A DNA stretch of 64,000 bases, taken from assembly GCA_021201335.1 (NCBI GenBank), contig JAJQFD010000042.1, forward strand, positions 496,001-560,000, read 5' to 3'. This document shows positions 58,790 to 64,000 of this stretch, piece after piece (position 1 is the first letter of the stretch; every line of letters begins with the position of its first letter). Position numbers and translations under genes: made by a program. This stretch comes from Bacteroides sp. GTDB taxonomy: Bacteria > Bacteroidota > Bacteroidia > Bacteroidales > Bacteroidaceae. The notes under the pieces are model-generated. The model had not been told where the DNA came from, made no database searches, and saw only the letters and a program-made list of their open reading frames with translations.

Positions 58790-60280
58790 ATGAGTGCATA
58801 CGATATCCTGATTATCGGTAGCGGACTGGGCGGACTTGAATGTGCCGCAATACTCAGCAAAGAAGGCCACCATGTATGCGTATTGGAAAAGAATGAACAA
58901 TTCGGTGGTTGTTTCCAAACCTACAAACGGAAGGGGAAACTACTGGATACAGGCATACACTATATTGGCAGCCTGGACGACGGACAGATATTAAACCAAT
59001 ATTTCCGTTACTTCGGGATTATGGACAAATTAAATGTTCGCCGGATGGATACGGATGTTTTCGATCGTATCTATTATCAAGGGAAGGGTTACAATTATGC
59101 GATGGGGCATGAAAATTTTATCGAAAGCCTCCACCCATCTTTTCCCAAAGAACGGGAGAATTTAAAAGCATATATCGAGCTGCTTCATAAAGTAGGCAAC
59201 CTTATCAGCGTGGATAACCTGAAAGAAGGAATCATTTCCAAAGAAGGATTGCAATACTTCAGCATGTCCGCTGCCCAGGTACTCGAAACAATCACCCCGA
59301 ACCGCGAATTGCAACAAGTGCTGGCGGGTACTTCTTTGCTCTACGGAGGAATCAAAAGCGTTTCCACCTTCTACCACCATGGAATGATTAATAATTCTTA
59401 TATCGAAGGAGCTTACCGCTTTGTAAAAGGAAGTATGCAAGTCAGCACCGAACTGATTGAAGTAATCCGTTCCCATGGTGGAACAGTGCGTAACAACAGT
59501 GAAGTGACCCGGATTATAGTAGAAAACGATCAGGTGACAGGAGTGGTTGTAAATGGTGAAGAAGTATTGGATAGTAAATATGTAATCTCGAATGTACATC
59601 CGAAACGCACGTTCGAACTGACAGATAAATCCCGCAAAATCAGGAATGCATACCTTTCCCGGATTAATTCGCTCAAAAATACGTATGGTGTTTTTACTGC
59701 TTATTTAATTCTCAAAAAGAATAGTTACCCATATTTGAATTATAATGTTTACCTTCACGGCGCTAATGATGTCTGGTATCAGAAAGAGAGAGACCAGGGA
59801 ACGGTCAATAGCTGTATGATCGCAATGCAAACCTCCGAACCCAATGGGAAATACGCGGAAGTAATCAGCATCCTCATCCCCATGTATATGGATGAATTGC
59901 TGGAGTGGGAAAACAGTTCGCCCGAAAAACGGGGAGACAGTTATCGGATATTTAAAGAGAGAAAAACGGATCAGATTCTGACTTTCTGCAAACAACAAGG
60001 TTATTCATTTGACGGATGCATCGACAGTATTTACACCACGAGCCCGCTTAGCTACCGGGATTACACGGCTACGGTAGACGGATCGGCTTATGGTATTATC
60101 AAAGACTATAAATGTCCGCAAGTGGGTTTTATTTCGGCCAAAACCAAACTGGGTAACTTATTGCTTACGGGCCAGAACCTGAATGTTCACGGTGCTTTAG
60201 GAGTAACCCTTAGTGCAATGATTACCTGTTCGGAACTAATAGGAGAAGAATATTTAGCCAAAAAAGTAGGATATGCTTAA
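58790..60280 (+). CDS. FAD-dependent CrtI/retinol-saturase-like oxidoreductase
   Basis: A 496-residue flavoprotein with an N-terminal Rossmann dinucleotide fold ILIIGSGLGGLECAAILSKEGHHVCVLEKNEQFGGCF, an internal SNVHPKRTFEL segment and a C-terminal LLLTGQNLNVHGALGVTLSAM FAD-binding end, as in phytoene desaturase and all-trans-retinol saturase families. It may tune the polyene's saturation or modify the aryl head. It follows the MMPL fusion by 4 bases and overlaps the next gene by 8. Confidence 0.88.
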   Translation: MSAYDILIIGSGLGGLECAAILSKEGHHVCVLEKNEQFGGCFQTYKRKGKLLDTGIHYIGSLDDGQILNQYFRYFGIMDKLNVRRMDTDVFDRIYYQGKGYNYAMGHENFIESLHPSFPKERENLKAYIELLHKVGNLISVDNLKEGIISKEGLQYFSMSAAQVLETITPNRELQQVLAGTSLLYGGIKSVSTFYHHGMINNSYIEGAYRFVKGSMQVSTELIEVIRSHGGTVRNNSEVTRIIVENDQVTGVVVNGEEVLDSKYVISNVHPKRTFELTDKSRKIRNAYLSRINSLKNTYGVFTAYLILKKNSYPYLNYNVYLHGANDVWYQKERDQGTVNSCMIAMQTSEPNGKYAEVISILIPMYMDELLEWENSSPEKRGDSYRIFKERKTDQILTFCKQQGYSFDGCIDSIYTTSPLSYRDYTATVDGSAYGIIKDYKCPQVGFISAKTKLGNLLLTGQNLNVHGALGVTLSAMITCSELIGEEYLAKKVGYA

Positions 60281-63068
60281 ATTTATTTTGAAAATCCTTA
60301 AATACACTGGGATTCTTTTACTGGTACTTTTCGTTGCAATCGTGATTACCTGCTGGTATTTATACGAAAGCGCAGATATGCTTACACCAGTTCACAAACC
60401 AACCAACCGCTATGAATTAATCTATGCTCACCAGCCATTCCGGGCGTATGGCCCGAACATGCTACGCCAAAGTGAAAGCGGACTTTGGGAATTGTATGTG
60501 GAAGGCGATGCCTTTGAACGCGGTGAAGCCATTGGAAAGCTCTCGTCCGATTTACTCTATTTCCAGGAAAGAGCATTTGTTGAACAAATCCGGGAAATCG
60601 TCCCTTCGGAGAACTACCTGAAATTCTTACGCTATTTCATTGCCATCTTCAACCGTAATCTTGGAGAAAACGTTCCGGAAGAATACCGCGATGAAATTTA
60701 TGGTATTTCTTTATCCTGTACCGACGAATACGACTTTATTGGCACACCTTACGAAAGGCAACTGAACTACCATGCCGCCCACGACCTCGGACATGCCATG
60801 CAGGATTACATGCTGGTAGGATGCACTTCCTTTGCTTCCTGGGGTAAGAACAGTGCGGATTCATCACTGATCGTGGGTCGTAACTTCGACTTTTTCGTCG
60901 GACATAAATTCGCTCGCAATAAAGTGGTTTCTTTTTATAAACCACAAATAGGTTATAAATTCGCCTCTATTGGTTGGGCAGGAATGACGGGTGTCCTTTC
61001 GGGTATGAACGAACACGGTCTAACCGTTACCATCAATGCTGCCAAATCGGATATGCCGACTTCTTCCGCCACACCAATATCCGTTTTAACACGCGAAATA
61101 TTACAATATGCAACCAATATCGCGGAGGCCTACGACATTGCTACAAAGAGAAAAACCTTCGTTGCAGAATCCATCCTGATTGGTTCAGCCCAGGACGGTA
61201 AAGCGGTTATTATTGAAAAATCTCCGGATAAAATAGCTTTGTTTACCGGAGATGGTAACACACAATTGCTTTGCACCAACCATTACCAGTCGGAGGCTTT
61301 TGCCACGGATGAACGTAATATCGAGAATATCCAAACATCGGACAGTCCGTATCGTTTTATGCGTTTAAGCCAGTTACTCAACAGGGAAAGTCCCATGGAT
61401 TATAAGAAGGCTGCTACAATCCTCAGAGATCACAAAGGAGTAGATGACGAAGATATTGACATTCCCAATGAATGGGCCATCAACCAGTTTATCGCCCATC
61501 ACTCAGTTATCTTTAAACCTGAACAAAAAATTATGTGGGTATCTACCTCTCCCTGGCAAAGCGGGAAATATGTAGCTTACGATCTGAATAAGATTTTCAG
61601 CGATAGTCTCTCTTTTGATCGGGAAATATACAGCGAAGAACTTAGCATCCCGGAAGATACTTTTACCCGGAATCCGGAATTTCTACAATTGTTCGATCAA
61701 AAAGGATATCGTAAGTTAAAAGAAGAACCCTTGTTTGAACGTTTTTTACCCAAGAATAAAACCACTATTACCATGGATAAGAATCCCCATATACAATTCC
61801 TCCCGGTGGAGGAAATCAAAGCTTATCAGGAGAAACAACTGGCCAAACAATTGATGTATCTGCAACAGAACTCACGTTTTTATCAACGGATGTTTGCGGA
61901 AAATCAAATCGATATCTCGCCAATAAAAACCCTTGAAGACCTGCAAAAGCTACCGGCAACGACTAAAACCGACCTGCAACTTTACAACGAAGATTTTATT
62001 TGTGTGGACAAAGAAGAAATCATCGACTACGTGACAACCTCCGGCACTTTGGGGAATCCGGTAACCTTCGCCCTGACGGACGAAGACCTCACTCGCCTTT
62101 CATACAACGAAGTTTTATCCTTCACCACTGCCGGATGTACCCGTCAGGATATATTGCAACTGATGACTACCCTGGATCGTCGTTTTATGGCCGGACTGGC
62201 TTACTATATGGGAGCCCGCGAATTAGGCATGGGAGTTGCACGCGTAGGAAACGGCATCCCGGAGCTTCAATGGGATACTATTAACCGGATTCATCCCAGC
62301 TGGGGCATGGTAGTTCCTTCTTTCCTGATTAAGTTGATTGAATTCGCCGAAAAGAACAACATTGATTACCATAACTCTTCTTTGCGCAAGTGCGTATGCA
62401 TAGGCGAAGCATTGCGTAACCAAGACTTTACACTCAATACACTAGGAAGACGAATTCACGAAAAGTGGCCCGAATTACAACTACATTCCACATATGCTTC
62501 TACCGAGATGCAATCCTCTTTTACTGAGTGCAGCATGCTACAGGGAGGACATCTGCAACCCGAATTAATTATTATCGAATTTCTGGACGATAATAACCAA
62601 CCCGTTGCAGAAGGAGAACCCGGAGAAGTCACCATCACAACACTGGGTGTGAAAGGGATGCCATTGCTCCGTTTTAAAATGGGAGATATCTGTTATCATC
62701 ACAAAGAATCTTGTGGTTGTGGAAGGAACACTATGCGACTGAGTCCGGTAATCGGGCGAAAAGGGCAAATGATTAAATACAAAGGAACCACACTATATCC
62801 TCCCGCTCTTTTTGATATCCTAGACAGCATCCACAAGGTAATTAATTATGTAGTAGAAGTATATACCAATGATTTGGGTACAGACGAAATACTCATCCGT
62901 GTAGCAAGCGAAGACAGAAGCGATATATTCGCCAAAGAAATTAAAGACTTATTCCGTTCCAAGGTACGTGTAGCCCCTACCATTGCCTTTGAATCTGCCG
63001 AGTATATTGCCAAAATTCAATTGCCGCCGATGAGTAGAAAAACCATTAAATTCATCGATCTAAGATAA
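60273..63068 (+). CDS. C45-type NTN acyltransferase/hydrolase joined to an adenylate-forming ligase
   Basis: 931 residues. Residues 1-30 form a membrane anchor. Residues about 60-490 are a C45/AAT-type NTN hydrolase whose nucleophile Cys is about residue 184 (MLVGCTSFASWG), with IVGRNFDFF and GMNEHGLTV. Residues 501-931 are an AMP-binding, phenylacetate-CoA-ligase-like domain (DYVTTSGTLGNPVTF, STYASTEMQSSF, LLRFKMGDIC). The ligase probably activates 4-coumarate; the NTN part may transfer or release the acyl chain. The junction is suspicious: adding one T to 61742-61747 creates a stop at 61757 and lets the ligase start at its own ATG 61773, so it may be two genes. Confidence 0.82.
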   Translation: MLKFILKILKYTGILLLVLFVAIVITCWYLYESADMLTPVHKPTNRYELIYAHQPFRAYGPNMLRQSESGLWELYVEGDAFERGEAIGKLSSDLLYFQERAFVEQIREIVPSENYLKFLRYFIAIFNRNLGENVPEEYRDEIYGISLSCTDEYDFIGTPYERQLNYHAAHDLGHAMQDYMLVGCTSFASWGKNSADSSLIVGRNFDFFVGHKFARNKVVSFYKPQIGYKFASIGWAGMTGVLSGMNEHGLTVTINAAKSDMPTSSATPISVLTREILQYATNIAEAYDIATKRKTFVAESILIGSAQDGKAVIIEKSPDKIALFTGDGNTQLLCTNHYQSEAFATDERNIENIQTSDSPYRFMRLSQLLNRESPMDYKKAATILRDHKGVDDEDIDIPNEWAINQFIAHHSVIFKPEQKIMWVSTSPWQSGKYVAYDLNKIFSDSLSFDREIYSEELSIPEDTFTRNPEFLQLFDQKGYRKLKEEPLFERFLPKNKTTITMDKNPHIQFLPVEEIKAYQEKQLAKQLMYLQQNSRFYQRMFAENQIDISPIKTLEDLQKLPATTKTDLQLYNEDFICVDKEEIIDYVTTSGTLGNPVTFALTDEDLTRLSYNEVLSFTTAGCTRQDILQLMTTLDRRFMAGLAYYMGARELGMGVARVGNGIPELQWDTINRIHPSWGMVVPSFLIKLIEFAEKNNIDYHNSSLRKCVCIGEALRNQDFTLNTLGRRIHEKWPELQLHSTYASTEMQSSFTECSMLQGGHLQPELIIIEFLDDNNQPVAEGEPGEVTITTLGVKGMPLLRFKMGDICYHHKESCGCGRNTMRLSPVIGRKGQMIKYKGTTLYPPALFDILDSIHKVINYVVEVYTNDLGTDEILIRVASEDRSDIFAKEIKDLFRSKVRVAPTIAFESAEYIAKIQLPPMSRKTIKFIDLR

Positions 63069-63128
63069 AGAGTTGTCCACTTATTCTCAATTTTAGTTAC
63101 TTTTTAAACATTATTTTAAATAAAAGAT

Positions 63129-63136
63129 TAACTTTG
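63129..63136 (+). promoter_or_regulatory. -7 promoter box for the last gene
   Basis: TAACTTTG, exact TAnnTTTG, 30 bases before the ATG at 63167. It shows that this gene is not part of the PKS transcript. Confidence 0.6.
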
Positions 63137-63166
63137 CGATTAACCTAATCATTTAATAACTAAAGT

Positions 63167-63727
63167 ATGAAAAAATTAGTTTTACTATTCTTCTTAGCTG
63201 TAAGCCTAGCCGGTTACGGCCAGAATCTGAAAAATGCAGAGGTTTACTTCTACGGTATCGACTTCTCTCATGCGAAAGTATATGGAGCCGAAGAATCTCC
63301 CAGTCAATTCCTGGAAGCGTTTTATGGTATTAACCGATTGTTTCTTTCCGAACCTAAAAAATACGATGTCGGTAAAAGGCTGCGGGTTCAATTAAAAGGT
63401 GTTGACCTCGATCCTGTAGAGCAGGTTAATAAGGACACGGAAACCACCGATCTTATTCTAAATGGCTTTGGCGGTTACCAATTAACGGATGAACAAATTG
63501 CAGATGCTGTAAAGCAATTACCTTTAAAAGAAACATCCGGCATCGGATTGGTATTTATTGCGGAGATATTGAATAAATCTAGCCAGCGTGCCAAATACTA
63601 TGCGACTTTCTTTGATATTGAAACCCGGAATATTATCGATGTATGGGAAGGCAAAGGCAAAGCTCAGGGTTTTGGTTTACGTAATTACTGGGCAAGATCT
63701 GTCTATAATATGATGAAATCATTTTAA
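63167..63727 (+). CDS. Secreted hypothetical protein
   Basis: A 186-residue protein with a signal peptide (MKKLVLLFFLAVSLAGYGQ). The mature part is mixed alpha/beta (VYFYGIDFSHAKVYGAEE, GIGLVFIAEILNKSSQRAKYYATFFDIETRNIIDVWEG), of the type annotated as a domain of unknown function in Bacteroidetes. The IVDVWEG-like end resembles lipoproteins that report on cell-envelope processes, but I do not recognise the family. It has its own promoter and terminator. Confidence 0.75.
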   Translation: MKKLVLLFFLAVSLAGYGQNLKNAEVYFYGIDFSHAKVYGAEESPSQFLEAFYGINRLFLSEPKKYDVGKRLRVQLKGVDLDPVEQVNKDTETTDLILNGFGGYQLTDEQIADAVKQLPLKETSGIGLVFIAEILNKSSQRAKYYATFFDIETRNIIDVWEGKGKAQGFGLRNYWARSVYNMMKSF

Positions 63728-63762
63728 AAACATTATACTGAATACCTCAAACACCCTATGAA

Positions 63763-63811
63763 GGATCTGTTCTGAAACCGTATTGCGGTGAATGAACAGG
63801 TCCTTTGTTTT
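63763..63811 (+). terminator. Intrinsic terminator after the last gene
   Basis: GGATCTGTTC (63763-63772) pairs with GAACAGGTCC (63794-63803) with one G-U pair, followed by TTTGTTTT. It ends the 63167 transcript. Confidence 0.75.
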
Positions 63812-63884
63812 AAGAAAAGAATGGCGGTGAATACTAGTAAAGGGCAAGGTTCTTCATCATTTTAATTAAGTAATTAAGTACTTA

Positions 63885-63975
63885 AAAGGCGAGAAGCCTG
63901 AAATATTTGGTCTAACGTTACACTCGCTCGGTTCGCTTACCAAGGCTAAATCTGTCTGGCTTACAGCTTTCCCAA
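63885..63975. repeat. Second copy (half) of the 19.5 kb repeat family
   Basis: TCGCTTACC followed by GGCTAAATCTGTC and GGCTT closely matches the right half of the 19697-19720 repeat. A degenerate left arm (about 63893-63917) makes an imperfect hairpin. The window ends inside this non-coding region. Confidence 0.65.
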
Positions 63976-64000
63976 TATTGAAATAATCAATTGCGAATGT

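Noticed and set aside
1..64000. CRISPR arrays, tRNA or rRNA genes, insertion sequences with transposases, prophage
   Set aside because: I saw no regularly spaced repeats, cloverleaf-like genes, transposase or integrase frames in this window.

Overview
The window looks like a Bacteroidales chromosome (Bacteroides/Parabacteroides-like; genus not resolvable by eye). The evidence is a SusC/SusD polysaccharide-utilisation locus with a SusR-type propeller regulator, DUF4254 and DUF3836 proteins, an RNase HI with a viroplasmin domain, and repeated TAnnTTTG (-7) promoter boxes instead of TATAAT.

Layout. 1-4.8 kb: surface-glycan glycosyltransferases (GT2, GT9, a galactofuranosyltransferase-like gene, GT8) with a DUF4254 gene. 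4.8-9.6 kb: nitroreductase, RNase HI, an MsbA-like ABC exporter, folA and a lipid A-type acyltransferase. 9.7-28.5 kb: a polysaccharide-utilisation locus for a uronic-acid-containing glycan: regulator, SusC, SusD, lipoprotein, GH2 with malectin, a lyase-GH88 fusion, a second GH2, then a fructuronate-reductase-type SDR and mannonate dehydratase, ending at a clear terminator. It carries a 24-bp-armed repeat element in its middle. 28.6-35.5 kb: DEAD-box helicase, tyrosine phosphatase lipoprotein, PfkB kinase, SIS isomerase, LOG protein, M16 peptidase and a small hypothetical. 36.2-36.9 kb: an isolated Abi-like (HEPN-type) gene.

37.0-63.1 kb: an aryl-polyene-type type II PKS cluster in three plus-strand blocks. 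Block 1 (37.0-44.7) has tyrosine ammonia-lyase, KS, ACP, acyltransferase, methyltransferase, dehydratase, thioesterase and a KS fused to a KS-like half domain. Block 2 (45.9-48.9) has ACP, KS, a degenerate KS-like partner and a polysaccharide deacetylase. Block 3 (52.2-63.1) has a LolA-like carrier protein, a lipoprotein, a second dehydratase, GT2-DUF2062, an MMPL exporter fused to an acyltransferase and a methyltransferase, a CrtI-like oxidoreductase, and an NTN acyltransferase joined to an adenylate-forming ligase. The likely logic is tyrosine to 4-coumarate starter, activation onto ACP, iterative elongation and dehydration to a polyene, head methylation, attachment to a lipid and export to the outer membrane. 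No ketoreductase gene is present. Two minus-strand islands interrupt the blocks: a CI-type HTH regulator with a small partner, and an SLC12-like permease with a DUF3836 protein.

Caution for the reader: eight genes are broken or shortened by single-base length changes in short A/T homopolymers, and each is restored by adding or removing one base. This is the pattern expected of sequencing error (or, less likely, of phase variation), so the 'pseudogene' labels should not be read as proof of dead genes.
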